Notes under the pieces: model-generated | What the model was told of the DNA's origin: nothing | Seen by the model: the letters and a program-made list of their open reading frames with translations, nothing else | Databases searched by the model: none | Shown here: positions 31,608 through 40,847 of the stretch, one piece after another | How the letters are laid out: each line of letters starts with the position of its first letter | Position numbering within the stretch: position 1 is the first letter of the stretch | Made by a program: the position numbers and the translations under genes | NCBI GenBank assembly: GCA_002163135.1 | Contig: MAAN01000027.1 | Coordinates: 62,001-126,000, forward strand | Source: Alphaproteobacteria bacterium 46_93_T64 | GTDB taxonomy: Bacteria; Pseudomonadota; Alphaproteobacteria; Sneathiellales; Sneathiellaceae | Direction: 5' to 3' | DNA length: 64,000 nt

Positions 31608-32324
31608 CTAGATTACTTCAGTAAATCGTCCCTTTTTTTCAATTACGTTGGAGATGGATCCTTCTTCGTGAATTGAAAATACCAGAATAGGGATATTATT
31701 CTCGCGAGCAAGAGAGATTGCAGCTGCATCCATTACTTTAAGATCTTTGGAAATAACATCCAAATGTGTCAACGTTTCGAAGCGGATGGCATCATCATGC
31801 TTGGCAGGATCTTTGTCATAGACCCCATCCACATTAGTTCCCTTAAGAAGAGCATCACACTTCATTTCAGCTGCACGTAAGGCCGCGGCGGTATCAGTTG
31901 TGAAGAACGGATTACCTGTACCCGCAGCAAAAATCACAATGCGCCCACGTTCCAAATGGCGTTCTGCTCTCCTACGTATATACGGCTCACATACAGATGC
32001 CATTGGAATTGCAGAAAGAACACGGCTATCCATGCCTTCTTTTTCAATTGCATGCTGCAGGGCCAAGGCATTCATGACAGTGGCCATCATTCCCATGTAG
32101 TCGGCATTTGCCTGATCCATGCCTTGCGCTGTACCAGATACACCCCGGAAAATATTGCCACCACCAACCACGACACAGACTTCAACACCCATATCGTGGG
32201 CCACTCGTATGTCTTTGGCTATGCGTGTCGCTGTTTCAACATCAATACCATATTGCTGGTTACCCAACAGGGCTTCACCGGAGCATTTGAGAAGAACTCT
32301 TTTGTATTTTGGCTCTTTTGCCAT
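31608..32324 (-). CDS. pyrH: UMP kinase
   Basis: Phosphorylates UMP to UDP; the bacterial hexameric enzyme of the amino-acid-kinase fold. The 238-residue product shows [72 protein letters not shown] and [15 protein letters not shown]. It lies downstream of a strong terminator that ends the rpsB-tsf transcript, so it needs its own promoter in the roughly 95 nt between that terminator and its start. Confidence 0.98.
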   Translation of the reverse strand: MAKEPKYKRVLLKCSGEALLGNQQYGIDVETATRIAKDIRVAHDMGVEVCVVVGGGNIFRGVSGTAQGMDQANADYMGMMATVMNALALQHAIEKEGMDSRVLSAIPMASVCEPYIRRRAERHLERGRIVIFAAGTGNPFFTTDTAAALRAAEMKCDALLKGTNVDGVYDKDPAKHDDAIRFETLTHLDVISKDLKVMDAAAISLARENNIPILVFSIHEEGSISNVIEKKGRFTEVI

Positions 32325-32418
32325 TAGTATCCCCGATCATGGAAGTTTATTGTACATGTTATATCGGAAAAACAGCATACAGGATTGAGTGAAATTTGAA
32401 AGTAATGCTGTTATCCCT

Positions 32419-32453
32419 CAAAAAAAAGGCGGCCTCGCAAACGAGACCGCCTC
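32419..32453 (-). terminator. Intrinsic terminator after rpsB-tsf
   Basis: On the minus strand GGCGGTCTCG-TTTG-CGAGGCCGCC (one G·U pair) is followed by eight T residues, 24 nt past the tsf stop. This is a textbook rho-independent terminator separating rpsB-tsf from pyrH-frr-uppS and the genes beyond. Confidence 0.95.
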
Positions 32454-32476
32454 TTTCCAATTTATTTTTGCAGAAA

Positions 32477-33403
32477 TTAACCGCTAACAGCAGCAGCAAC
32501 CTCAGCAGCAAAATCAGTTTCTTCTTTTTCGATGCCATCACCAACTGCAAAACGAACCATTCCAGTTAGTTTAATTGGGCTACCGATTTCTTTAGCAACA
32601 AGATCGATCGCTTTTTCAACTGTGTTTTCACCGTCAACTACGAACGTTTGCTTCAGGAGAACAACTTCCTGATAATATTTGTTAATACGACCTTCAACCA
32701 TCTTAGCGATGATTTCTTCAGGTTTACCAGATTCGCGTGCTTGATCTGAAAGAACCGTACGTTCACGCTCAACAAGTTCTGGATCCAAATCATCAACGCT
32801 GACTGATTCAGGGTTTGTCGCAGCAACATGCATTGCGATTTGTTTGCCAAGAACGTCAAGACGCGCTGCGTCTCCTTCGCTTTCAAGAGCAATCAAAATA
32901 CCTATTTTACCGAGGCCAGCTGCAACTGCGTTATGAACGTATGATGAAACAACACCATTCCCAACAGACAGGCTAGCTGCCCGACGGAGGTTCATGTTTT
33001 CGCCAATTGTTGCAATTTTACGTGTCAGTGTTTCTTGGACAGTTTCGTCTGAACCTGGGTATTTGGCTGCTTTGATAGCATCCAGATCACCATTTTCATT
33101 TGCAGAAACAGAAGCAATATCAGAAACCAAGCTCTGGAATTCGTCATTCCGACCAACGAAGTCCGTTTCGGCATTGACTTCGACGATAGCACCAGTTGTA
33201 CCAGTAGCCGTTACAGCTACGAGGCCTTCAGCGGCAACACGACCAGATTTTTTGGAAGCTGTAGCCAGACCTTTAGTACGAAGCCAATCAACGGCGGCAT
33301 CTATATCGCCAGCAGTTTCAGTCAGGGCCTTTTTACAATCCATCATGCCCGCGCCGGACTTTTCACGGAGTTCTTTGACCAATGAAGCTGTAATAGCGGA
33401 CAT
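32477..33403 (-). CDS. tsf: Elongation factor Ts
   Basis: Nucleotide-exchange factor for EF-Tu. The 308-residue product starts [20 protein letters not shown], the canonical UBA-like N-terminus ([22 protein letters not shown]). The core contains [27 protein letters not shown] and [13 protein letters not shown], and ends in a coiled region. I use ATG 33403, with GAGGA 6 nt upstream, instead of the tracked TTG 33409. It follows rpsB by about 80 nt and ends before a strong terminator. Confidence 0.98.
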   Translation of the reverse strand: MSAITASLVKELREKSGAGMMDCKKALTETAGDIDAAVDWLRTKGLATASKKSGRVAAEGLVAVTATGTTGAIVEVNAETDFVGRNDEFQSLVSDIASVSANENGDLDAIKAAKYPGSDETVQETLTRKIATIGENMNLRRAASLSVGNGVVSSYVHNAVAAGLGKIGILIALESEGDAARLDVLGKQIAMHVAATNPESVSVDDLDPELVERERTVLSDQARESGKPEEIIAKMVEGRINKYYQEVVLLKQTFVVDGENTVEKAIDLVAKEIGSPIKLTGMVRFAVGDGIEKEETDFAAEVAAAVSG

Positions 33404-33480
33404 AATCAATCCTCATGTATTAAAATATGTGAATATTAGAAAATGTCACACGACCATAACGACCGTGTGACACCTAAACC

Positions 33481-34284
33481 TTATTCAGTAGCGGCGGCTT
33501 TTTCAGCTGGCGCTTCTACAGGTACTTCTTCTGCTGCAGGAAGTTCTTCAAGAACTGGGGCATCAGCTGCACCCAAATCTTCGCCTTGGCCAGCCATTTC
33601 AACAGAAATGCCGTCAAGAACTGCTTGCTTGAAGAGATCGCAGTAAAGGTTGATTGCACGGAGTGCATCATCATTACCCGGGATTGGGAAATCAATTCCG
33701 TCAGGATCTGAATTACTGTCAAGAATAGCAACAACTGGAATTCCCAGTTTATTAGCTTCTTTAACAGCCAATTCTTCTTTGTTTGTATCGATTACGACGA
33801 TCACGTTTGGAAGACCGCCCATATCCTTAATACCACCAAGCGCCAATTCAAGCTTGTCGCGTTCGCGTGTAAGTTTAAGGATTTCTTTCTTAGTCAAACC
33901 TTGGCCGTCACCTGAAAGCAATTCTTCTGCCTTGCGAAGACGTTTGATTGATTCAGAAACTGTTTTCCAGTTGGTCAGCATGCCGCCGAGCCAACGATGG
34001 TTCACATAGAACTGTGCACACTGCTTGGCGCTATCAGCAACAACATCAGAAGCCTGACGTTTTGTACCAACAAACAGAACACGACCGCCGCCGGACACAG
34101 TGTCACGAACAGTTTTAAGTGCCTGATGCAGCATTGGAACAGTTTGCTGAAGGTCAATAATGTGAATATTATTACGTTTGCCGAAGATATACGGACCCAT
34201 TTTTGGGTTCCAACGACGGGCCTGATGGCCAAAATGTACACCAGCTTCTAATAGCTGACGCATAGTAAAGGTTGGCAGTGACAT
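33481..34284 (-). CDS. rpsB: 30S ribosomal protein S2
   Basis: Small-subunit protein that joins late in 30S assembly and in E. coli represses its own rpsB-tsf mRNA. The 267-residue product has [68 protein letters not shown] and the [26 protein letters not shown] segment. An acidic Ala/Glu-rich C-terminal tail of about 35 residues is typical of alphaproteobacteria. The ATG has a perfect AAGGAG 9 nt upstream, flanked by a structured leader. Confidence 0.98.
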   Translation of the reverse strand: MSLPTFTMRQLLEAGVHFGHQARRWNPKMGPYIFGKRNNIHIIDLQQTVPMLHQALKTVRDTVSGGGRVLFVGTKRQASDVVADSAKQCAQFYVNHRWLGGMLTNWKTVSESIKRLRKAEELLSGDGQGLTKKEILKLTRERDKLELALGGIKDMGGLPNVIVVIDTNKEELAVKEANKLGIPVVAILDSNSDPDGIDFPIPGNDDALRAINLYCDLFKQAVLDGISVEMAGQGEDLGAADAPVLEELPAAEEVPVEAPAEKAAATE

Positions 34285-34400
34285 CCTGCGGTACTCCTTA
34301 TCCGGTTGAGCCTCCGTGGGTTTTGGTCCAGAATTATTCCGAACACCGGATGGGCATCATCAACACAACGATACCCGAACCCACGTGCGAATTTACAAGG
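34285..34400 (-). promoter_or_regulatory. Structured rpsB leader with potential pseudoknot
   Basis: On the minus strand two interleaved complementary pairs occur: CGTGGGTT (34378-34385) with AACCCACG (34315-34322), and ATCCGGT (34345-34351) with ACCGGAT (34300-34306). Their a-b-a'-b' order fits an H-type pseudoknot or two mutually exclusive hairpins. The last element directly adjoins the AAGGAG Shine-Dalgarno (34294-34299), so folding could control S2 translation. This is inference from complementarity; autoregulation by S2 is established in E. coli. Confidence 0.5.
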
Positions 34401-34470
34401 CGGTAACTACCCCTCAATCGACCAAGATGCAAGGTAAAAATGGCCTTAAGCAACAAATATGCAAAAAAGA

Positions 34471-37400
34471 CTAAATATCGTGAACATCCAGTACTCCCGG
34501 CACGTATTTCAGCGCTTGTCGAACTTCCGGTGAAATGCTGAAAGCAGACGATAAATCGAGTTCAACTTCCTTGGATTCCCCTTCGAGATTCAATACAAAA
34601 GCCACTCGACCGCGTCCAGGTCCACTTTTTTTCAATATTTCAGCGATTTGGTCTAGGGGGCTATCATCATCCATAAATATCCGCACCCCGTCACCAATTT
34701 GGGCGGCGACGGTCTCTAACCGCTGGGCGGATTGCGCAGTTACTCTCGGTTGCTCATTCTCCATGTCGATATGGCCATTTACGCTCAAGACAAGAGAACT
34801 GCCAACATCCAAAATATCCTGACATTGCATCAGGGTTTCCTCAAACATTGTCACTTCAAATGCACCCGATGCATCAGAGAAAGTGATAAACGCGAGGGCT
34901 TTACCCTTTTTCGTCTTGATTTGACGCTTGGCCATAACGGTACCAGCGAGTTTCGCCGCACTCTCTGCTGCGCTCAATCCTCCAAAATAAGCAACACTGC
35001 TACGCACACCGGCTTTGTCCAGAGTTTTAGCGTAAGCATCTAGTGGATGCCCTGAAAGATAAAAGCCGACCGCATCGAACTCCTGCTTCAATATTTCCAT
35101 AGAAGTCCAACGATTAGCTTTCGCAAGAACTGGCGCTACATCTGCACTGGTATCCGCCCCGCCAAACAGGTTCACTTGACCCGAACCACGCTCTTCTTCC
35201 ATTTGTTGAGCATGGCGCAATAAGGTCTCCAACGACGCAAACACTTGCGCGCGATCAGCTATCAATGCATCGAATGCCCCTGCTCGTGTCAGATTTTCGG
35301 CCTGCCGCTTATTCAGATGTTTTGGGTTCAAGCGGGATGAGAAGTCAAAAATATCTTTGAAATATCCGTTTTCCCTTCGGTCTTGTACAATACCGGCCAT
35401 AGCCTCTTTACCGACATTCTTAACAGCAGCTAAGGCATAACGAACCGCCCCGTCTTCACCTTCAATCTCAACACTAAATTCAACTTCTGATCGGTTCATG
35501 CAAGGTGGATGTAACGGGATTTTCATCCGGTCCAGATCCTGACGGAAGATATTGAGCTTATCTGTATTGTTAATATCGAGGCTCATGGAAGCTGCCATGA
35601 ATTCAACAGGATAGTTCGCCTTCAAATAGGCTGTATGATAGGAGACCAATGCATAAGCTGCCGCATGGGATTTGTTAAAACCGTAACTCGCAAACTTTGC
35701 CACAAGATCGAAAATATGACTGGCATCTTTTGCATCAACCCCCTGCTCCACCGCGCCCTCACAGAAACGATCTCGCTGCCTATCCATTTCTTCCTTGATT
35801 TTTTTACCCATCGCCCGCCGGAGCATATCCGCTTCACCCAGACTGTATCCTGCCAGTACTTTTGCGATTTCCATCACCTGTTCCTGATAGATGATGACGC
35901 CGTATGTTTCTTCCAAGATATCTTTTAGCTTTTCATGGAGTAGGTTTGGTTCCTCCTCTCCATGTTTACATCTGATATAGGTTGGGATGTTTTCCATTGG
36001 GCCCGGACGGTACAAGGCCACAATCGCGATAATATCCTCAAATGCATCAGGGCGCATTTTCCGAAGCATGTCCCGCATGCCAGAACTCTCAAGCTGGAAC
36101 ACTCCAACGGTATCACCAGCCGACAGCAACTCAAAACTCGCCTTGTCATCCAAGGGTAGTTTTGCAAAATCAATTTTAATACCGCGTTTAGCAATAAGGT
36201 CTTTTGCGCGATCCAAAACTGTGAGTGTTTTAAGTCCCAAAAAGTCAAACTTAACCAAGCCAGCAGTTTCCGCATATTTCATGGAGAACTGCGTTACAGG
36301 CATGTCAGATCGCGGGTCGCGGTATAGGGGCACCAGCTTATCCAGTTCCCGGTCCCCAATAACAACACCTGCAGCATGGGTAGATGCGTGCCGGTACAGA
36401 CCTTCCAATTGAAGTGCAATTTCAATCAGACGTGCAACTTCAGGATCGTTGCGACGAGCCTCTCGCAACGGAACTTCTGTATCAAGTGCTTCTTGCAAAC
36501 TCACAGGGTTTGCAGGATTGGACGGGATTAACTTACTAATACGATCGACTTGCCCATAGGGCATCTGCAGCACACGTCCTACGTCGCGGATCGCGGCTTT
36601 AGCCTGCAATTTACCAAACGTGATAATCTGCGCCACCTGATCGTGGCCGTATTTTTCCTGAACATAACGAATAACGCGTTCGCGTTTATCCTGGCAAAAG
36701 TCGATATCAAAATCGGGCATACTCACACGTTCCGGGTTGAGGAAACGCTCAAACAGCAAACCAAATCGCAAAGGATCCAAATCGGTAATTGTAAGCGCCC
36801 ACGCGACAACGGAACCCGCGCCCGAACCGCGCCCTGGTCCTACTGGAATATTTTGTTCTTTAGACCATTGAATAAAATCCGAAACGATCAGGAAGTAACC
36901 CGGAAAGCCCATTTGATTAATGATACCGGTTTCATAATCAAGGCGATCCCAATACTCCTTAGCTTTTGCCGCTAAGGTTTCCTTATCCATATCATCAGTA
37001 AAAACTTCTGCATCCAGTCGTTTTTGTAGCCCTGTCCGTGCCAATGCCTCCAACTGCCCTGCTTCGTCAAGCCCGTCACCAGAACCAAATGCTGGCAAAA
37101 TAGGGTCGCGTGCGGGTGACGCAAAAGCGCATCTTTGCGCAATGACCAATGTATTATCGATTGCTTCAGGAAGATCTTTGAAAATATGTCGCATTTCTTC
37201 AGCAGATTTGAAGTAATGATCCGGAGTACGGCGTTTTCGCTCCAGATCCCCGACATATTTACCAGCGGCAATACAAAGCAACGCATCATGTGCGTCATAC
37301 ATATCCCGTTTTGGGAAAAAGCATTCGTTTGTCGCAACTAGCGGAATATCGAGCTCATACGCAAAATCCAGCATTGCGGGCTCTGTCAGTCGTTCATGAT

Positions 37401-37980
37401 CAATACCATGTCTCTGTAGTTCCACATACAGACGATCAGGGAAACACTCTTTAAGGGTGACAAGATAGGCCTTCGCCTCATCCTCTTTTTCAGATGCGAT
37501 CAGTCGCCCAACAGGGCCTTCTGCGCCGCCAGTTAAACATATAAGACCATCTGCATGTTGTTCAATAATATCAAAGGGAACTTGAGCAGTGTCTCCCGCT
37601 TCTGTTTTCAGAAACGCATGAGAGGTCAGTTTTAAAAGATTATGATATCCTGTTTCGTTTTGCACCAACAACACGATGGGATCCGGCTCCGGTCGTCGCC
37701 CATTTCGTTCAATTTCACCATCGTTTGAAACCGCAATTTGACACCCGACAATCGGCTGAACGCCTTTACCCGGAAGCGCAAGAGAGAATTCGAGGCTACC
37801 GAACATATTGTTTGTGTCGGTTATCGCAACCGCGGGCATATTGTTTTCTTTACAAAGATCTACCAGTTTTTTAACTGGTATCGCCCCTTCAGATAAAGAA
37901 TATGCACTATGGACCCGAAGATGGACAAATCCGGCGTGAGACAATGTCGTTCCCTCTAATTCAGACTTCATTCGTCCCAT
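34471..37980 (-). CDS. dnaE: DNA polymerase III subunit alpha
   Basis: Replicative polymerase subunit. The 1169-residue product has the full family layout. The PHP domain opens FVHLRVHSAYSLSEGAIPVKKL. The polymerase core contains GPGRGSGAGSVVAWALTITDLDP and the catalytic MPDFDIDFCQDKRERVI, then HASTHAAGVVIGD, FDFLGLKTLTVLDRA and YNKSHAAAYALVSYHTAYLKANYP-type motifs. The C-terminal OB-fold is followed by a τ-binding tail ending DVHDI. Three starts compete: GTG 37986, ATG 37980 and ATG 37971. I use 37980, which has AAGGA 9 nt upstream. It lies downstream of the 35-codon SOS-type gene and upstream of rpsB. Confidence 0.97.
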   Translation of the reverse strand: MGRMKSELEGTTLSHAGFVHLRVHSAYSLSEGAIPVKKLVDLCKENNMPAVAITDTNNMFGSLEFSLALPGKGVQPIVGCQIAVSNDGEIERNGRRPEPDPIVLLVQNETGYHNLLKLTSHAFLKTEAGDTAQVPFDIIEQHADGLICLTGGAEGPVGRLIASEKEDEAKAYLVTLKECFPDRLYVELQRHGIDHERLTEPAMLDFAYELDIPLVATNECFFPKRDMYDAHDALLCIAAGKYVGDLERKRRTPDHYFKSAEEMRHIFKDLPEAIDNTLVIAQRCAFASPARDPILPAFGSGDGLDEAGQLEALARTGLQKRLDAEVFTDDMDKETLAAKAKEYWDRLDYETGIINQMGFPGYFLIVSDFIQWSKEQNIPVGPGRGSGAGSVVAWALTITDLDPLRFGLLFERFLNPERVSMPDFDIDFCQDKRERVIRYVQEKYGHDQVAQIITFGKLQAKAAIRDVGRVLQMPYGQVDRISKLIPSNPANPVSLQEALDTEVPLREARRNDPEVARLIEIALQLEGLYRHASTHAAGVVIGDRELDKLVPLYRDPRSDMPVTQFSMKYAETAGLVKFDFLGLKTLTVLDRAKDLIAKRGIKIDFAKLPLDDKASFELLSAGDTVGVFQLESSGMRDMLRKMRPDAFEDIIAIVALYRPGPMENIPTYIRCKHGEEEPNLLHEKLKDILEETYGVIIYQEQVMEIAKVLAGYSLGEADMLRRAMGKKIKEEMDRQRDRFCEGAVEQGVDAKDASHIFDLVAKFASYGFNKSHAAAYALVSYHTAYLKANYPVEFMAASMSLDINNTDKLNIFRQDLDRMKIPLHPPCMNRSEVEFSVEIEGEDGAVRYALAAVKNVGKEAMAGIVQDRRENGYFKDIFDFSSRLNPKHLNKRQAENLTRAGAFDALIADRAQVFASLETLLRHAQQMEEERGSGQVNLFGGADTSADVAPVLAKANRWTSMEILKQEFDAVGFYLSGHPLDAYAKTLDKAGVRSSVAYFGGLSAAESAAKLAGTVMAKRQIKTKKGKALAFITFSDASGAFEVTMFEETLMQCQDILDVGSSLVLSVNGHIDMENEQPRVTAQSAQRLETVAAQIGDGVRIFMDDDSPLDQIAEILKKSGPGRGRVAFVLNLEGESKEVELDLSSAFSISPEVRQALKYVPGVLDVHDI

Positions 37981-38037
37981 TATCACACATCCTTGCTTAA
38001 AGATCAGTCCTTGACATCCCTCTTCGCGGATATTTCT

Positions 38038-38046
38038 TGTGGATAA
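38038..38046 (-). promoter_or_regulatory. Consensus DnaA box upstream of dnaE
   Basis: TTATCCACA on the minus strand, an exact E. coli-type DnaA box, lies 58 nt before the dnaE start. A 9-mer is expected about once per two windows of this size by chance, so it is only suggestive of DnaA control of dnaE. Confidence 0.35.
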
Positions 38047-38084
38047 CTTTCCAATCAGCCCGACATCATCAAAACCGGCGGGGT

Positions 38085-38192
38085 TTAGCCTGTAAAGCTA
38101 TGAACGATTTCAGCCCAGAAAACCATCGTAGCAAGCACGCCACCAAAGACGACGAATTCGAAACTGTTTTTGATTAGATTTTTACCAGCCAT
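38085..38192 (-). CDS. 35-residue single-span membrane protein, probably SOS-induced
   Basis: Too short for the ORF track. ATG 38192 has GGAGGA 4 nt upstream and opens 35 codons: MAGKNLIKNSFEF then a hydrophobic span (about residues 13-30, VVFGGVLATMVFW) and EIVHSFTG. Lys at positions 4 and 8 and Glu at 12 and 28 flank the span, fitting a small inner-membrane protein with a cytoplasmic N-terminus. A perfect GTTC-N7-GTTC box lies 30 nt upstream in a long inverted repeat, so LexA control is likely. Size, topology and control parallel Caulobacter SidA (29 residues, division inhibitor) and E. coli TisB (29 residues, toxin). I do not claim homology with either. It lies between boxR and dnaE on the same strand. 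Confidence 0.75.
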   Translation of the reverse strand: MAGKNLIKNSFEFVVFGGVLATMVFWAEIVHSFTG

Positions 38193-38221
38193 TTTATCCT
38201 CCGCTATATTTTCAAGCAGAG

Positions 38222-38260
38222 TGTTCTCATTTTGTTCCTGAGTCAAACAAAAAGAGAACA
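38222..38260 (-). promoter_or_regulatory. SOS (LexA) box pair in a 15-bp inverted repeat
   Basis: TGTTCTCATTTTGTT (38222-38236) and AACAAAAAGAGAACA (38246-38260) are complementary except at one position, with a 9-nt loop. Embedded in the left arm and the following base is GTTC-TCATTTT-GTTC (38223-38237), a perfect alphaproteobacterial LexA box. The right arm holds AAAC-AAAAAGA-GAAC (38245-38259), one base off the reverse-oriented box. The pair sits just upstream of the 35-codon gene. A TTGACT within the loop region could be a -35, but no good -10 was found. Confidence 0.7.
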
Positions 38261-38338
38261 AATCTATTTAACGTTTATTTTCAATTACTTATTTCTAAAA
38301 AATATTGAATAGAAGAATCAAGAATCAGAAAATACGAA

Positions 38339-39283
38339 TCAATCGCTTAAGAAGCGATTCCTATCTACGGCTGTTAAGACCGAAACAACCACCTCATTCA
38401 GAGTATGTCTTGAAGTATCGATCTGGAGTTCTGCCTGTTCATATAAAGCTTCCCTACTTTTAAGGATATTACGAAGCTCCGACATTGCTTCGGGGTTACC
38501 GGCCATGGGACGCTCGTCTCCCTGCTTCCTGACCCGCGCCATATGATCTTCGGGATCCGCCTTCAGCCAAATCGTGTGATAATGCCTGAGCAGGTATTTG
38601 AACGTTTCAGGTTCCGAGACAATCCCACCAGCCACCTCTAAAACAAGCGTTTCATTGGTGGCGACAGTGCGTTCAATCGATTGCTTCTCCAATCGGCGAT
38701 AACCTTCTTGGCCATACAAAGCCATCACTTCATCTACAGGCATACCACTAGCCTGTTCTATTTCTTCATTAAGCTCAAGGAAGGGTATATTTTTATGCTT
38801 TGCAAACAGGCGACCGACCGTCGACTTACCCGCCCCTCTCAATCCAATAAAAGCAATACGTGACGCTCTCCTGGAATCAGGGTGTTCTGGGTCAAGAATT
38901 TCCAGTACCTTTTGTCGTTTTTCCGCTGTGGCTTGATTAAAAAGAGTTATCACAGGGAGAATTTCAGAAGAATAAGGATCTTCCTCTCCGACAAGCCATT
39001 CAATTTTGTAATCCAATGCGTCAGCGACACGACGCAACAATACAATTGAGATGTTCCCCGCCCCTGTTTCCAGTTGCGCCAAATATCGTTGCGACACACC
39101 CGAAATTTCAGAAAGCGTTTTCCGAGATATATTCTTCCGTGCCCGCGCAGCACGAACGCGGTCCCCAACGAGTTCCAAAAAACCGTCAGTTACGTCCGCA
39201 TTATTCTGAGAATGAACGTCGCCATTCTCAGCACTCATTTCTCCAAAAGTCGCTATCTCATTCGTCATGTCATTCGAGACCAC
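38339..39283 (-). CDS. boxR: BoxR/BzdR-type transcriptional regulator (HTH-XRE plus shikimate-kinase-like domain)
   Basis: Regulator of benzoyl-CoA pathways; BzdR/BoxR proteins repress until benzoyl-CoA binds the C-terminal domain. Of 314 residues, about 30-90 form an XRE helix-turn-helix (RVRAARARKNISRKTLSEIS, GVSQRYLAQLETG). About 135-310 is a shikimate-kinase-like fold with the P-loop IGLRGAGKSTVGRLF and LEVAGGIVSEPETF. The fusion and its position after boxB point to BoxR rather than AroK. The start is GTG 39283 (AGGTGAG upstream) or ATG 39268. A hairpin AATCGCTT/AAGCGATT overlaps its 3' end. Confidence 0.92.
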   Translation of the reverse strand: MVSNDMTNEIATFGEMSAENGDVHSQNNADVTDGFLELVGDRVRAARARKNISRKTLSEISGVSQRYLAQLETGAGNISIVLLRRVADALDYKIEWLVGEEDPYSSEILPVITLFNQATAEKRQKVLEILDPEHPDSRRASRIAFIGLRGAGKSTVGRLFAKHKNIPFLELNEEIEQASGMPVDEVMALYGQEGYRRLEKQSIERTVATNETLVLEVAGGIVSEPETFKYLLRHYHTIWLKADPEDHMARVRKQGDERPMAGNPEAMSELRNILKSREALYEQAELQIDTSRHTLNEVVVSVLTAVDRNRFLSD

Positions 39284-39332
39284 TCAGTATATCTCACCTC
39301 TTGAACAATTGGGACAAAGTGTGACATTGAAA

Positions 39333-40784
39333 TCAGGAATCCTGTATCTGAACATATTCAAAGTCACCAGGCTTGTTGTCAATTCCCATACGAGGCGGTG
39401 CAATCCAACCCGCATATTTACCCGGCTCTAGTTCAGGCTTCATCAAAGACTTTATATACTCGCCATCTTCCTTGGAAGGAAGCCATTCTAGCTGACGATC
39501 CTTCCATTGATCATCACTTATAATTAGACCCTCAGGTGTCGTGTGAACTGCTGAGAATTCACCAATTTGACGATGGAATGCCTGATGAGGCACCTTCAAT
39601 TCTAATTCAATTCCAAGTTTTTCAATAATCGCATTCCAACGCCTTACCCCGCCGCTGGCGTCACGTACATAATCATCACGAAGGCGCATATTAATTCCCG
39701 ACAATGCAGGAACATCTTCATTCACGATCACACCGTCGCGAAGACGCATAATGGGATACGTGGAGTTTTTAAGCTGATGATCATCATCAATTTTCGTTTC
39801 GCGGAAACGTCCCTTGATCCCTGCATTAAACGCATTTGCTGCGTTGGTGGAAACTTCTGATCCAAATAGGTCCAATGACAATGTATAATGTAAATTGAGT
39901 TTTTTCTGGATCGTCGGCAGATCTATCACACCGAGCTCTCTAACCGCATTAATGTCGTAGGGATCCGTAATGCCTGCCTCTTTCATGGCTTCACAAGTGC
40001 AGCGAATAACGCGACCAACGCCAGTCTCTCCGACAAACATATGATGTGCTTCTTCAGTGATCATAAATCGGCAAGTGCGTGAAAGCGGATCAAACCCCGA
40101 TTGCGCAAGGCTTTCAAGTTGCATTTTGCCATCACGATCAGTGAAACATGCGAACATAAAGAAAGACAACCAATCAGGAGTTTCTTCGTTAAAGGCGCCC
40201 AGCATACGAGGCGCCTCGTCTGAACCTGATTGACGGCGTAGAAGCTCATTAGCCTCCTCACGTCCGTCCCGTCCAAAATATTTTTGGAGCAGATACACCA
40301 TCGCCCAAAGGTGACGACCTTCTTCTACATTCACCTGAAACAGGTTTCGCATATCATATAAAGACGGCGCGGTTGCACCAAGGAAACGCTGTTGTTCGAC
40401 CGATGCAGGTTCTGTATCCCCCTGAATTACAATCAAACGGCGTAGCATGGCGCGATATTCACCTGGCACTTCTTGCCAAACTGGTTCCCCTAAATGCTCA
40501 CCAAACGGAATTCGGCGATCTTCTACTTGCGGCGCAAGTAAAATCCCCCACCGATATTCCGGCATTTTGACGTAATCAAACTTGGCCCAGCCCTTAGGAT
40601 CAACACTAACCGCAGTTCTAAGATAGACTTGGCTTTCATGAAATCCATTTGGTCCAAGATCTTTCCACCAATTGATATAACCCGGATGCCATTTCTCCAG
40701 AGCCTTCAAAACCCGCTTATCAGATGACAAACCGACGTTATTGGGGATTTGAGTATCGTAACTCACATTCATTAGATTTGTCAT
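39333..40784 (-). CDS. boxB: Benzoyl-CoA 2,3-epoxidase subunit BoxB
   Basis: Diiron oxygenase that epoxidises the ring of benzoyl-CoA with O2, the second step of aerobic CoA-dependent benzoate degradation. At 483 residues it has family length. Candidate diiron ligands are visible in QGDTEPASVEQQRF, QVNVEEGRHLWAM and ITEEAHHMFVGETG (EExxH patterns). The ATG has GAGGA 7 nt upstream. The known electron donor BoxA is not encoded beside it or elsewhere in this window, so another reductase or a distant boxA is needed. It lies between boxC and boxR. Confidence 0.95.
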   Translation of the reverse strand: MTNLMNVSYDTQIPNNVGLSSDKRVLKALEKWHPGYINWWKDLGPNGFHESQVYLRTAVSVDPKGWAKFDYVKMPEYRWGILLAPQVEDRRIPFGEHLGEPVWQEVPGEYRAMLRRLIVIQGDTEPASVEQQRFLGATAPSLYDMRNLFQVNVEEGRHLWAMVYLLQKYFGRDGREEANELLRRQSGSDEAPRMLGAFNEETPDWLSFFMFACFTDRDGKMQLESLAQSGFDPLSRTCRFMITEEAHHMFVGETGVGRVIRCTCEAMKEAGITDPYDINAVRELGVIDLPTIQKKLNLHYTLSLDLFGSEVSTNAANAFNAGIKGRFRETKIDDDHQLKNSTYPIMRLRDGVIVNEDVPALSGINMRLRDDYVRDASGGVRRWNAIIEKLGIELELKVPHQAFHRQIGEFSAVHTTPEGLIISDDQWKDRQLEWLPSKEDGEYIKSLMKPELEPGKYAGWIAPPRMGIDNKPGDFEYVQIQDS

Positions 40785-40847
40785 TCAATGTTCCTCACCA
40801 ATTAATTTCTAGTGCAGATATATCCGCTTTTGTTTCTATTCGGGACT

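Noticed and set aside
37135-37341. Antisense ORFs within dnaE, lpx, nuo and other genes listed in the track
   Set aside because: All are short shadows of well-supported genes in other frames, with no family signature or ribosome-binding site.
38339-39283. Shikimate kinase (AroK) call for the XRE-kinase fusion
   Set aside because: The N-terminal HTH and the box genes beside it identify a BoxR/BzdR regulator rather than a biosynthetic kinase.
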